Shown here: positions 43,970-52,029 of the stretch, piece by piece | Layout of the letters: each line of letters starts with the position of its first letter | Position numbering within the stretch: the first letter of the stretch is position 1 | Assembly (NCBI GenBank): GCA_944325155.1 | Contig: CALUYY010000004.1 | Span: 62,001 to 126,000 of the forward strand | Direction of reading: 5' to 3' | Origin: Candidatus Gastranaerophilales bacterium | GTDB taxonomy: Bacteria > Cyanobacteriota > Vampirovibrionia > Gastranaerophilales > Gastranaerophilaceae | Length of the DNA stretch: 64,000 nucleotides | Program-made: the position numbers and the translations under genes | Notes under the pieces: generated by a model | Told to the model about the DNA's origin: nothing | The model's database searches: none | Seen by the model: the letters and a program-made list of their open reading frames with translations, nothing else

Positions 43970-44648
43970 CCAATGCTTCTAACAATAATATATTAAACAC
44001 CTGTCCTTTTTGAATGTAAACATCTTCGCCTTTTTTAAATAAATCCGCAACGCTTACACCCACAAAATAACCTGCGCCCGCTATTGTTCCGCCGATTGCG
44101 GCAAAGGGTGTTACCAAGTATTTTCCGCCTTTAAATAAGTCTTCTCCGGATGTTATGCCCCATTTTGTCGATTTTTTAATGATTGCACCCGATTTTGACC
44201 AGTTTTTCTTAACTTTTGTACCGTAATTTCCTCCGCCTTTAATTCCGCCGTTATCGGTTAAATTAAAGTCTTCGCAAAGCCCCGCTTTAATCGGAAGCTG
44301 TTGTCCGTTGGGGGCAACAACGTGGTCAAAATTAAGATATAATACGGCGGAGCGATAAGGGCGTTTTGATTCGGTTACTTTTGAAACATTGCCTCTTACG
44401 ATTGTACCTCTCGGAAGAATCATCGTGCTTACCGTTCTTACATCTCTTGTTAAATATGCGCTGAACATATCTCCCTGAGAAAGGCTTTCCGATAAAACCG
44501 AATTTGCCATTTCAAGCTCAAGTTTTGTGCCTGCGGGAATTCTTTTTGTTTTGATATCGGCTTGAATTTGATAAGCGTCTGCTTCAAGATTGTTTGTTAT
44601 CAAAAACAGAGCAAACAAAAATCCGAGTATTGCAAAAAGTTTTTTCAT
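43950..44648 (-). CDS. Exported protein of unknown function with pilus/conjugation-like fold hints
   Basis: A 232-residue protein with a signal peptide (about 1-23). The centre (about 36-125) reads IPAGTKLELEMANSVLSESL, then ILPRGTIVRGNVSKV and RSAVLYLNFDHVV, a beta-rich pattern that recalls the outer domain of TrbI/VirB10-like proteins (start with a tunable hydrophilic strand and a G-x-x-V segment). I cannot assign it. A Gly-rich stretch (GGIKGGGNYGTK) and a hydrophobic segment (about 175-195) follow. AAGGAGG lies 5 nt before the ATG. The gene is between the HD-domain gene and cinA in a minus-strand run. Confidence 0.55.
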   Translation of the reverse strand: MKKLFAILGFLFALFLITNNLEADAYQIQADIKTKRIPAGTKLELEMANSVLSESLSQGDMFSAYLTRDVRTVSTMILPRGTIVRGNVSKVTESKRPYRSAVLYLNFDHVVAPNGQQLPIKAGLCEDFNLTDNGGIKGGGNYGTKVKKNWSKSGAIIKKSTKWGITSGEDLFKGGKYLVTPFAAIGGTIAGAGYFVGVSVADLFKKGEDVYIQKGQVFNILLLEALDVPVSE

Positions 44649-44657
44649 TTTTCCTCC

Positions 44658-45485
44658 TTATAAATCGTTGACGCTTATTCTGCCGAATTTAGCGGACAGA
44701 TCGTCAATGTGGTGAACTATATAATAATAGTTCTCTAAATCTTTTTCTCCTAAATCTATCATAGCACCCCAGTCAACTCTTCCGTGGTGTGCGGCAATCA
44801 TTTTTGCGATTTGGGGCTGGTTATTTGCCATACACAATGAAAAACCGTATTGCGAGTGAGAGAGCCAGTCTTTTTTAAATTCGGGAGAATAATCAACAAA
44901 CCCCGTTTCTTTATCTATCGTATATTCAAAAATTTTACCTATATCATGAAGAATACAGGCGGAAAGCAGTATATCTTTATCAATCGGCTTAAATAAAAGC
45001 GGATAAATGTTTTGAGCAAATTTTATGCATTCGGATATATGAACCAACAACCCCCCTAAATAATTATGGTGCATAACTTTTGCCGCAGGAGATATCATAA
45101 AAAGTTCTTTATTTTTTTCTATTGTTGATTTGGTAAATGTTTTTAAATCTTCATTTTTAAATTCGTCAATTGTTTTAATTATAAAATCATATAATTCTTT
45201 TGCTTCTTTTTCATCAATTCCGGATTTTGCCTCGACAAGCAATTGAAGATTGTTTATAAGGCAGTTGTTAAACCTTTCATTATAGCTTGCGGTAATTATT
45301 TTAACTATGTTTCCGGTTTTAAAAATTTTAGGGTCAAGGCGGTTGAGCGCTTCTTCCCATAAAACGCAATTTAAAATGCTTTCATCATTCAGGTTTTTTA
45401 ACTGCATTTTACCCATTTTGGTGCCTGCTTTTGTATCGCCCGTTGAATAGGAAAGTATTTCATAATTTGCGCTTAAATCTAACAT
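44658..45485 (-). CDS. YhaM-like OB-fold plus HD-domain 3'-5' exoribonuclease
   Basis: A 275-residue protein. Residues 1-90 look like an OB-fold nucleic-acid domain (KAGTKMGKMQLKNLNDESIL). The HD domain (about 130-260) has HHNYLGGLLVHISECI, the HD pair ACILHDIGKIFEY near 183-195 and HSQYGFSL, then AAHHGRVDWG with the last metal ligands. This order matches YhaM/CbfA-type proteins, which trim RNA and single-stranded DNA from the 3' end. At 275 residues it is a little shorter than Bacillus YhaM (about 314). It follows kdsA by 12 bp on the same strand. Confidence 0.82.
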   Translation of the reverse strand: MLDLSANYEILSYSTGDTKAGTKMGKMQLKNLNDESILNCVLWEEALNRLDPKIFKTGNIVKIITASYNERFNNCLINNLQLLVEAKSGIDEKEAKELYDFIIKTIDEFKNEDLKTFTKSTIEKNKELFMISPAAKVMHHNYLGGLLVHISECIKFAQNIYPLLFKPIDKDILLSACILHDIGKIFEYTIDKETGFVDYSPEFKKDWLSHSQYGFSLCMANNQPQIAKMIAAHHGRVDWGAMIDLGEKDLENYYYIVHHIDDLSAKFGRISVNDL

Positions 45486-45497
45486 TTGTAAAAAACC

Positions 45498-46313
45498 TTA
45501 TTTTCTGACGATTTTAAAAATTTCGTTTAGTGTATAAAATAAATCTTCAGCTTCATCCAATTTCAGCATATTATCCCCGTCGCAAAGCGCACATTTAGGG
45601 TTCGGGTGAATTTCAAAGAAAAGCCCGTCGGCGCCGGATGCAACGGCAGCTTTTGCAAGAAGCGGAACGAATTGTTTTTCGCCGCCCGATGAATCGCCTT
45701 TGCCTCCCGGAATTTGAACCGAGTGGGTTGCATCGAATATAACGGGATAGCCTAAATCCTGCATGATTTTAATACCCCTCATATCCGAAACAAGGTTGTT
45801 GTATCCGAAGCTTGCGCCTCTGTCGGTTAATAATATTTTATCATTTCCGGAATCCAGAACTTTTTTTGCGATTGATTCCATTTGATAGGGCGATAAAAAC
45901 TGTCCTTTTTTAATGTTTATAATTTTATTTGTTTTTGCCGCGGCAACGACTAAATCCGTCTGGCGGCACAAAAACGCGGGGATTTGAATAACGTCTGCAA
46001 TTTCACTTACCCGCTTTGCCTGATTGGGTTCATGGATATCCGTTACAACGGGAACATTATATTTTTCTTTTGTTTCTTTTAAAATCTCCAGACCTTTTTC
46101 AATCCCCAAACCCCTGTATGAATTTATGCTTGATCGGTTTGCTTTATCGAAAGAAGCTTTAAAAATATAGTTAATGCCTAATTTAGACGTTATTTCTTTT
46201 AATTTTTCACATACTTCAAAACAAATTTCTTTTGATTCAATAGCGCATGGCCCCGCCATTACGGTAAGATTTGAGCCCCCTATTTCAAAATTGTTAAGCA
46301 TTATGGTTTTCAT
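45498..46313 (-). CDS. kdsA: 3-deoxy-8-phosphooctulonate (Kdo-8-P) synthase
   Basis: KdsA joins phosphoenolpyruvate and arabinose-5-phosphate, the first committed step to Kdo in LPS. The 271 residues begin with [80 protein letters not shown] and FDATHSVQ are KdsA landmarks, as is the C-terminal [17 protein letters not shown]. The presence of the last Cys-rich turn and an early Cys may mean a metal-dependent subclass. It implies an LPS-bearing outer membrane. The ATG at 46313 lies 7 nt behind a palindromic -10 box and has no Shine-Dalgarno. Confidence 0.93.
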   Translation of the reverse strand: MKTIMLNNFEIGGSNLTVMAGPCAIESKEICFEVCEKLKEITSKLGINYIFKASFDKANRSSINSYRGLGIEKGLEILKETKEKYNVPVVTDIHEPNQAKRVSEIADVIQIPAFLCRQTDLVVAAAKTNKIINIKKGQFLSPYQMESIAKKVLDSGNDKILLTDRGASFGYNNLVSDMRGIKIMQDLGYPVIFDATHSVQIPGGKGDSSGGEKQFVPLLAKAAVASGADGLFFEIHPNPKCALCDGDNMLKLDEAEDLFYTLNEIFKIVRK

Positions 46314-46320
46314 AAAGTTT

Positions 46321-46330
46321 ATTATATAAT
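46321..46330. promoter_or_regulatory. Shared palindromic -10 element between kdsA and recA
   Basis: ATTATATAAT is its own reverse complement. It gives TATAAT on the plus strand (46325-46330) for recA and TATAAT on the minus strand (46326-46321) for kdsA. The kdsA ATG is then 7 nt away. The recA leader is about 25 nt and contains AGGAG. Confidence 0.6.
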
Positions 46331-46361
46331 GTTTTTAAGTTTGTGTATAGAGGAGAAAATA

Positions 46362-47402
46362 ATGCCGGTTGAAACAAAAACCACACCTGTTGACGATATA
46401 AAAGCAGGCAAAGATAAAGCCTTAAAAATGGCTCTTGATAAAATTGAAAAAGATTTCGGAAAAGGCTCAATTATGAAATTGGGCGACCGCCCTTCGGTGC
46501 AGGTTGATTGTATTCCGACAGGCGCTCTAGCGCTTGATATAGCACTCGGGGTCGGCGGAGTTCCGAGAGGAAGAATAATTGAAATTTACGGTCCCGAATC
46601 ATCGGGTAAAACAACATTGGCCCAGCATATAGTGGCTGAAGCCCAAAAAAGAGGCGGAATTGCCGCATTTATTGATGCAGAACATGCGCTTGACCCTGAA
46701 TATGCCAAAAATTTGGGAGTAAACGTTGATGAATTATTAATTTCCCAGCCCGACACAGGTGAGCAGGCGCTTGAAATTGCGGAAGAATTGGTTCGCTCCG
46801 GTGCAATTGATGTTATTGTTATAGACTCCGTTGCCGCCCTTGTTCCCAAAGCGGAAATTGAAAAAGCAATGGATGAACAGCAAATGGGTCTTCAGGCAAG
46901 ACTTATGAGCAAAGCTTTAAGAAAATTAACCGCAATAGTAGGTAAAACCAATACAACGGTTATATTTATCAACCAATTAAGGCAAAAAATCGGCGTGATG
47001 TACGGTAACCCCGAAACCACAACGGGCGGAAATGCGCTGAAATATTATGCATCGGTCAGACTTGACATAAGAAGATTTGATTCGGTTAAAAACAAAGACG
47101 GTGAAGATATAGGAAACCGTGTCAGGGTAAAAGTTGCCAAAAATAAAGTGGCGCCTCCATTCAGAACGGCAGAATTTGATATTGTATACGGAAAAGGAAT
47201 CTGTGCTTTGGGAAACATTTTAGATGTTGCCGTTAATATGGATATAGTTAAAAAAGCGGGCGCATGGTTCAGTTATAATGATGAAAAACTGGGACAAGGC
47301 AGGGATAAATCCAAAGAATTTTTAGCCGAAAACCCCGATATCTTAAAGGAAATCGAACAAAAAGTAAGAGAAAAATTAAAGGCTGACAGGGAAAATAAAT
47401 AA
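46362..47402 (+). CDS. recA: Recombinase RecA
   Basis: The homologous recombination ATPase that also triggers the SOS response, 346 residues from the ATG at 46362. An upstream in-frame ATG at 46329 would overlap the promoter, while AGGAG stands 7 nt before 46362. Walker [14 protein letters not shown], Walker [20 protein letters not shown], loop L1 [16 protein letters not shown] and loop L2 [25 protein letters not shown] are all present. No LexA box (CGAACATATGTTCG-like or ATAGTACN4GTTCN) is evident in the 48-bp upstream region. The stop overlaps the next gene by 1 bp. Confidence 0.98.
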   Translation: MPVETKTTPVDDIKAGKDKALKMALDKIEKDFGKGSIMKLGDRPSVQVDCIPTGALALDIALGVGGVPRGRIIEIYGPESSGKTTLAQHIVAEAQKRGGIAAFIDAEHALDPEYAKNLGVNVDELLISQPDTGEQALEIAEELVRSGAIDVIVIDSVAALVPKAEIEKAMDEQQMGLQARLMSKALRKLTAIVGKTNTTVIFINQLRQKIGVMYGNPETTTGGNALKYYASVRLDIRRFDSVKNKDGEDIGNRVRVKVAKNKVAPPFRTAEFDIVYGKGICALGNILDVAVNMDIVKKAGAWFSYNDEKLGQGRDKSKEFLAENPDILKEIEQKVREKLKADRENK

Positions 47403-48268
47403 TGAAAGGTATTATCCTTGCGGCAGGCTCGGGGACAAGACTGTATCCCGCAAGCCTCCCTATTTCAAAAATACTTTTACCGGTATATGATAAACCGATG
47501 ATATATTATCCCGTTACGACTTTAATGCTTGCGGGGATAAAAGACATTTTGATAATTACAAGCCCGAAAGATATTGATAATTTTAAAAGGGTTTTGGGCG
47601 ACGGCAGCCAATTGGGGATTAAATTTTCTTATGAAGTTCAACAAACGCCGAGGGGAATTGCGGAGAGCTTTCTTATTGGCGAAAAATTTATATCGGATGA
47701 TCCCGTTGCTTTAATTTTGGGGGATAATATATTCCACGGGTTCGGTTTTTCCACCATGCTTAAAATGACGGGATTAAGGACAAAAGGGGCAACCGTATTC
47801 GGGTATCGTGTTAAAGACCCCGAAAGATTCGGTGTTGTTGAATTTGACGATAAAGGAAAAGCGATTTCGATTGAAGAAAAACCGAAAAACCCCAAATCGG
47901 ATTTTGCGCTCACCGGATTATATTTTTACGACAACAATGTTGTTGAATATGCAAAAACCCTGAAACCTTCACAAAGGGGCGAGCTTGAAATTACCGATTT
48001 AAATAAAATTTATTTAAAAGAAAATAAATTAAAAGTTGAAATCCTGGGAAGAGGGTTTGCCTGGCTTGATACGGGAACATTTGAAAGTTTGCTTCAGGCA
48101 AGCAATTTTGTTCAATCAATGGAAATTAATACAGGCATGAAAATCGCCTGTGTTGAAGAAGTTGCATACAGAATGGGTTATATTTCAAAAGAAAAACTGG
48201 ACGAATTATCCAAAAACTATAAAAACGGTTACGGCGAATATTTGCAAAGGATAGTAAGAAGAAATTAG
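47402..48268 (+). CDS. rmlA: Glucose-1-phosphate thymidylyltransferase
   Basis: A 288-residue nucleotidyltransferase of the RmlA/RfbA type, which makes dTDP-glucose for dTDP-rhamnose and other surface sugars. It opens with [20 protein letters not shown], the signature of the family. [31 protein letters not shown] and YFYDNNVVE follow, and the C-terminal [18 protein letters not shown] is typical. The other rml genes are not here. Its ATG overlaps the recA stop (TAATG), so translation may be coupled to recA, an unusual pairing. Confidence 0.93.
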   Translation: MKGIILAAGSGTRLYPASLPISKILLPVYDKPMIYYPVTTLMLAGIKDILIITSPKDIDNFKRVLGDGSQLGIKFSYEVQQTPRGIAESFLIGEKFISDDPVALILGDNIFHGFGFSTMLKMTGLRTKGATVFGYRVKDPERFGVVEFDDKGKAISIEEKPKNPKSDFALTGLYFYDNNVVEYAKTLKPSQRGELEITDLNKIYLKENKLKVEILGRGFAWLDTGTFESLLQASNFVQSMEINTGMKIACVEEVAYRMGYISKEKLDELSKNYKNGYGEYLQRIVRRN

Positions 48269-48272
48269 TTTT

Positions 48273-49394
48273 ATGAAAAAAATTTCTCTGAATGACACAC
48301 TTTTGGAGCCGATTGAATTTACAAAAGATACAAGCAAAGAAAAAAGCGTTTATGATTGGCTTTTTAGATGGAGAGAGGCTGTCTTATCAAACGGCAGGGG
48401 AAATTTCGGAGATTTAATTCCTTCCAAAAAAGATTTTGCAAAATATTTAAAAGTTTCAACGGGAACCGTTCAAAACGCAATAAGATATCTTGAAGACGAG
48501 GGGTATTTTATATCAAAACAATGCATTGGAACAATGATAAAAGACCCTTTAAAAAAAGATGATGAATTAAAGATGTTTTCCAAAAAAGACAAAACTTTAA
48601 TTGAGGTAAAAAAATATTTAATTTTGCATAAATATGATGAAAATGAAATAATCCCCTCAATTTCCGAATTATCATCGGAAATTAAAACCTCAACCAATAC
48701 ATTGAGGCTTGCATTGAATGAACTTGTTCAAAAAAAAGTTTTAAGAAAAGAAACCCACAAAAAAGAAAATGTTTATATTATAAATTCAAAAATAAAATTA
48801 AACGAAAAAGAAAAATCTTCAATTCAGGAAATTAAATCCAAGACGCTTGTTAAAATTTTAAAAGAAAAAATAAAAAAATATATTCTGGAAAACTATAAAA
48901 CCGGAGATAAAATCCCCACCAACGAAGAACTCTCAAAGCTTTTTAACGTAAGTATCAGAACGGTTAATTCTTCAATGAAAGAATTAAACAAAGATAAATT
49001 TATTTTATCGAGAAGAGGTTCATACGGTTCAATATTTTTAAATACCGATATAAAAGAAGTTAAAAACGAAAAATCAATGTTTATGTCAAATCCCAAAAGC
49101 AAAAGAGAGATAAAGAAATCTTATAAATATAAATGGGAAAATGTTTTAGAGAATATAACGAACTATATTATAAAAAACCATGAGGCGGGGGATAAAATTC
49201 CTTCAATGAAAGAATTTGCTTCAATGCTAAATGTCAGCGTTACGACAATTAAAAGGGCGGTAAAAGAGCTTTCAATTGCGGGTTCAATATATTCCCAAAA
49301 AGGAAAATACGGCGGATTGTTTATAACGGAGATGCCCGTTAAAGAAGATTCCTATACCTGGCTTGCAATTAACCCCGTATATTTTGAAGAATAG
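48273..49394 (+). CDS. Regulator with four tandem GntR-type winged helices and no effector domain
   Basis: A 373-residue protein that I read as four winged helix-turn-helix units of the GntR type and nothing else. They stand at about 26-90 (DFAKYLKVSTGTVQNAIRYL), 108-171 (ELSSEIKTSTNTLRLALNEL), 192-256 (ELSKLFNVSIRTVNSSMKEL) and 288-352 (EFASMLNVSVTTIKRAVKEL). Units 1, 3 and 4 keep the G-D-(K/L)-I-P-S/T lead-in of GntR proteins. The linkers are Lys-rich. GntR proteins usually have one such unit and a ligand-binding domain. Its neighbours are rmlA (4 bp upstream) and a GH57 glycosidase (47 bp downstream), so control of polysaccharide genes is possible but unproven. Confidence 0.8.
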   Translation: MKKISLNDTLLEPIEFTKDTSKEKSVYDWLFRWREAVLSNGRGNFGDLIPSKKDFAKYLKVSTGTVQNAIRYLEDEGYFISKQCIGTMIKDPLKKDDELKMFSKKDKTLIEVKKYLILHKYDENEIIPSISELSSEIKTSTNTLRLALNELVQKKVLRKETHKKENVYIINSKIKLNEKEKSSIQEIKSKTLVKILKEKIKKYILENYKTGDKIPTNEELSKLFNVSIRTVNSSMKELNKDKFILSRRGSYGSIFLNTDIKEVKNEKSMFMSNPKSKREIKKSYKYKWENVLENITNYIIKNHEAGDKIPSMKEFASMLNVSVTTIKRAVKELSIAGSIYSQKGKYGGLFITEMPVKEDSYTWLAINPVYFEE

Positions 49395-49411
49395 CCAAAA
49401 GTGATAAAAAA

Positions 49412-49420
49412 TGCTATAAT
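49412..49420 (+). promoter_or_regulatory. Extended -10 promoter before the GH57 gene
   Basis: TGCTATAAT (TG-n-TATAAT) at 49412-49420 is an extended -10 box. It leaves a leader of about 14 nt that contains GGGAAG, 5 nt before the GTG at 49442. No convincing -35 is seen, which such promoters do not need. Confidence 0.5.
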
Positions 49421-49441
49421 TTTTTCAAAAGGGAAGCATTG

Positions 49442-51697
49442 GTGACGAAAAAGTTAAACATAGCTTTTATTTGGCACTTTCATCAGCCCGTATATCAGGA
49501 AAACTTTACGGATGATTTTGTTATGCCCTGGGTAAGGCTTCATGCCACAAAAGATTATCTCGATATGCTTTTAAGGTGTGAGGACCATAAAAAAATTAAA
49601 TTAAACTTTAACATTTCGGCAACTCTTTTAAATTCAATAGAAAAATATTCAAAAGGTATAAATGACCTGCATTCAAAATTATTGATTTTAAAAGACAATA
49701 AACTGAGCGAAATGGATAAAAATTTTATTCTGCAATATTTCTTTGATGTTAATTATTCGACAATGATTATGCAAAGAGAATATTATGCAGAACTTTACAA
49801 TAAAAGATATTCCAAGGAAGATATCTCGATAAACGATTTCACCGATCAGGAATATTTTGATATTATTGCAAATTATACGATGTGCTGGATTGATACAAAG
49901 TTTTATCTTATGTATCCGGAATTAAAATATTTATCCGAAAAACAAAAAAATTATACATACGAAGACAGAAAAAGAATTTATGAAATCCAATTTGATATAA
50001 TAAGAAAAATTATTCCCTATTATAAAAAATTCCAGGATGAAGGCAGAATTGAAATTTCAACAAGTCCTTATTATCATCCGATTATTCCTTTGTTGTTGGA
50101 TATAAATGAAGCAAAATGCTCATATAATGAAAACCTGCCTTCAAAATCGCCTTTGTTTGCGGAAGATGCCAAAGAACAGACAAAAAAAGCGCTTGATTAT
50201 TTTGAAAAAGTCTTTAAGAAACGCCCGAAGGGTATCTGGCTTCCGGAGCACTGTATCAGCATGGCAAGCGTTGATATGTTAAATGATTTAGGTGTTAATT
50301 GGACCGTTACCGATGAAGGAATTCTGGCGAATACTTTGGGAAGAGAATTTGCAAGAGATTTTGAAGGGAACCTTGAAGCGCCTTTTGACCTTTGTGTCCA
50401 CTATAAATTTAATTCAAGGAATAATAAAGTTAATGTATTATTTGCGGATTCATTTTTCTCGAATTTGGTCAGCTTCGGATACGGGAATTATGACGGGCAT
50501 GTGGCGGCAAATGACTTTTATGAAAAAATTAAAACCGTTCAAAGCAAGCTTCAATTTTCTCCCAAAGAAGACCACCTTTTAACCATTGCAATGGACGGGG
50601 AAAATTGCTGGGAAAGCTATCAAAATGACGGAAATGAATTTCTGGATACTTTATATGAATTGATTGAAAATGATGATACGCTTCAAACCGTTTTGGTGAG
50701 CGATTTTATAGAAAAGGCAAAACCCGAAAAGCTTGATAATGTTGCATCAGGCAGCTGGATAAACAGAAATTTCGATTTATGGATAGGAGAACCTACCAAA
50801 AACTTAGCCTGGATTTATCTTGATAAAACAAGAAACGATTTATTTAAATTTTCAAAAGAACTTCTTGAAAATGCAAAAACGGATGAAGAAAAACTGGAAG
50901 CCCAAAAAAGAATAGATAAAGCAAAAGAAGAAATTTTTGTATCCGAGGGGTCCGATTGGCTTTGGTGGTACGGAGAACCTAATGAATCTTCAAATGACCA
51001 TATTTTTGACTTTTTATTCAGGGCGCATTTAAAAAATGTATACGGCGCTCTTGATAAGCCGTCGCCAAAGCATCTGGATGTTCCTTTAGCATCCATTATA
51101 GGAAAGCCCATACGCCAGCCGAGGCGCCATATAACCCCCGTTATTGACGGGATATATGACCCTAATATAAATTCATGGGTTGATGCGGGATATATTTTCC
51201 TTCCCGATTCGCCGACATTTTCGGCAAAGAAAACTATTAAAGGAATTTATTACGGGAATGATGACGATAATATTTATTTAAAATTTGAATTAAATAAAAA
51301 TAATCTTGCAAACTCAATTTATTTTATAAAAAATCAGGTATTTATTTATTTTAAACCCGAAAGCCAAACGGTAATTTCGCCGGTGAGAATTGCTTTAAGG
51401 ACGGAGAATTTGTATCCCGTTTTGGAAAATCAGTTCAGCCACGAATTAAAATTTTCTTTTAACGAACATGAACTTGTTCCGCCGCAATTGTTAAAAGCGC
51501 TGTACGGCGGAATGTGGCAGGTGCAGCTGATAAGAAAAGTAAGCTATGCATTTAAAGATACGATTGAAGTTGCGCTTTCATTTGACGATTTGGGCGTGAA
51601 GCCGGGAGAAAGAGTTGAATTTTGCATTATAGCGGGTTCAAACGGAAATATAAACGAAGTTTATCCGCAGGATGTACTACTCAGCCTCACAAGATAA
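49442..51697 (+). CDS. Glycoside hydrolase family 57 (amylase/amylopullulanase-like)
   Basis: A 751-residue cytosolic GH57 enzyme. The N-terminal catalytic barrel starts with IAFIWHFHQPVYQ, the family motif 1. Motif 3 GIWLPEHC holds the nucleophile Glu269, and motif 4 MDGENCWESY the acid/base Asp385. A helical region (about 440-530) follows. A C-terminal beta-sandwich (about 570-751) is probably a carbohydrate-binding module. GH57 members act on alpha-glucans such as starch and glycogen; here no signal peptide is present, so glycogen is the likely substrate. I choose GTG at 49442 for its 5-nt distance to GGGAAG; TTG at 49439 is possible. The 3' end overlaps ylxR by 21 bp. Confidence 0.9.
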   Translation: MTKKLNIAFIWHFHQPVYQENFTDDFVMPWVRLHATKDYLDMLLRCEDHKKIKLNFNISATLLNSIEKYSKGINDLHSKLLILKDNKLSEMDKNFILQYFFDVNYSTMIMQREYYAELYNKRYSKEDISINDFTDQEYFDIIANYTMCWIDTKFYLMYPELKYLSEKQKNYTYEDRKRIYEIQFDIIRKIIPYYKKFQDEGRIEISTSPYYHPIIPLLLDINEAKCSYNENLPSKSPLFAEDAKEQTKKALDYFEKVFKKRPKGIWLPEHCISMASVDMLNDLGVNWTVTDEGILANTLGREFARDFEGNLEAPFDLCVHYKFNSRNNKVNVLFADSFFSNLVSFGYGNYDGHVAANDFYEKIKTVQSKLQFSPKEDHLLTIAMDGENCWESYQNDGNEFLDTLYELIENDDTLQTVLVSDFIEKAKPEKLDNVASGSWINRNFDLWIGEPTKNLAWIYLDKTRNDLFKFSKELLENAKTDEEKLEAQKRIDKAKEEIFVSEGSDWLWWYGEPNESSNDHIFDFLFRAHLKNVYGALDKPSPKHLDVPLASIIGKPIRQPRRHITPVIDGIYDPNINSWVDAGYIFLPDSPTFSAKKTIKGIYYGNDDDNIYLKFELNKNNLANSIYFIKNQVFIYFKPESQTVISPVRIALRTENLYPVLENQFSHELKFSFNEHELVPPQLLKALYGGMWQVQLIRKVSYAFKDTIEVALSFDDLGVKPGERVEFCIIAGSNGNINEVYPQDVLLSLTR

Positions 51698-51940
51698 AAG
51701 AATTTTTTCAATTTCTTTTATTTTGTTATCATCGTTAAATTTAAGACCCTTTTTAATGCCCTTTTTTTTAATCAGGGTTTTTATACATTCAATATTTTTG
51801 CAGACATAAACGCTTCTTCCAAATGTTTTAGAATCGGGGTTAATATAGAGATTATTGTTATTTAACGTAATTTTTATCATTAAAGCTCTGTCTTTTGATT
51901 CGTTACAGCTTCTGCATTTTCTTATGATAGGATTTTTCAT
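51677..51940 (-). CDS. ylxR: YlxR (DUF448) family small RNA-binding protein
   Basis: An 87-residue protein with the family's IRKCRSCNESK start, a central NPDSKTFGRSVYVCKNIECI (about 34-53) and a lysine-rich end (LIKKKGIKKGLKF). YlxR usually lies between nusA and infB and, in Bacillus, modulates RNase P. Here it stands alone between a glycosidase and a GGDEF gene. Both normal neighbours are absent from the window. Its 3' end overlaps the convergent glycosidase gene by 21 bp. Confidence 0.88.
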   Translation of the reverse strand: MKNPIIRKCRSCNESKDRALMIKITLNNNNLYINPDSKTFGRSVYVCKNIECIKTLIKKKGIKKGLKFNDDNKIKEIEKILLSCEAE

Positions 51941-52029
51941 ATAAATTGCGTATCTATTTTTGTTGTCATTATTTCAATAATACTTTATAATACCCTTATA
52001 ATGCAAGGAAAAAAAGCCATAAGTTGATA

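Noticed and set aside
46314-46361. LexA box before recA
   Set aside because: The 48-bp gap holds only the palindromic -10, a short leader and AGGAG; no known SOS box pattern fits.
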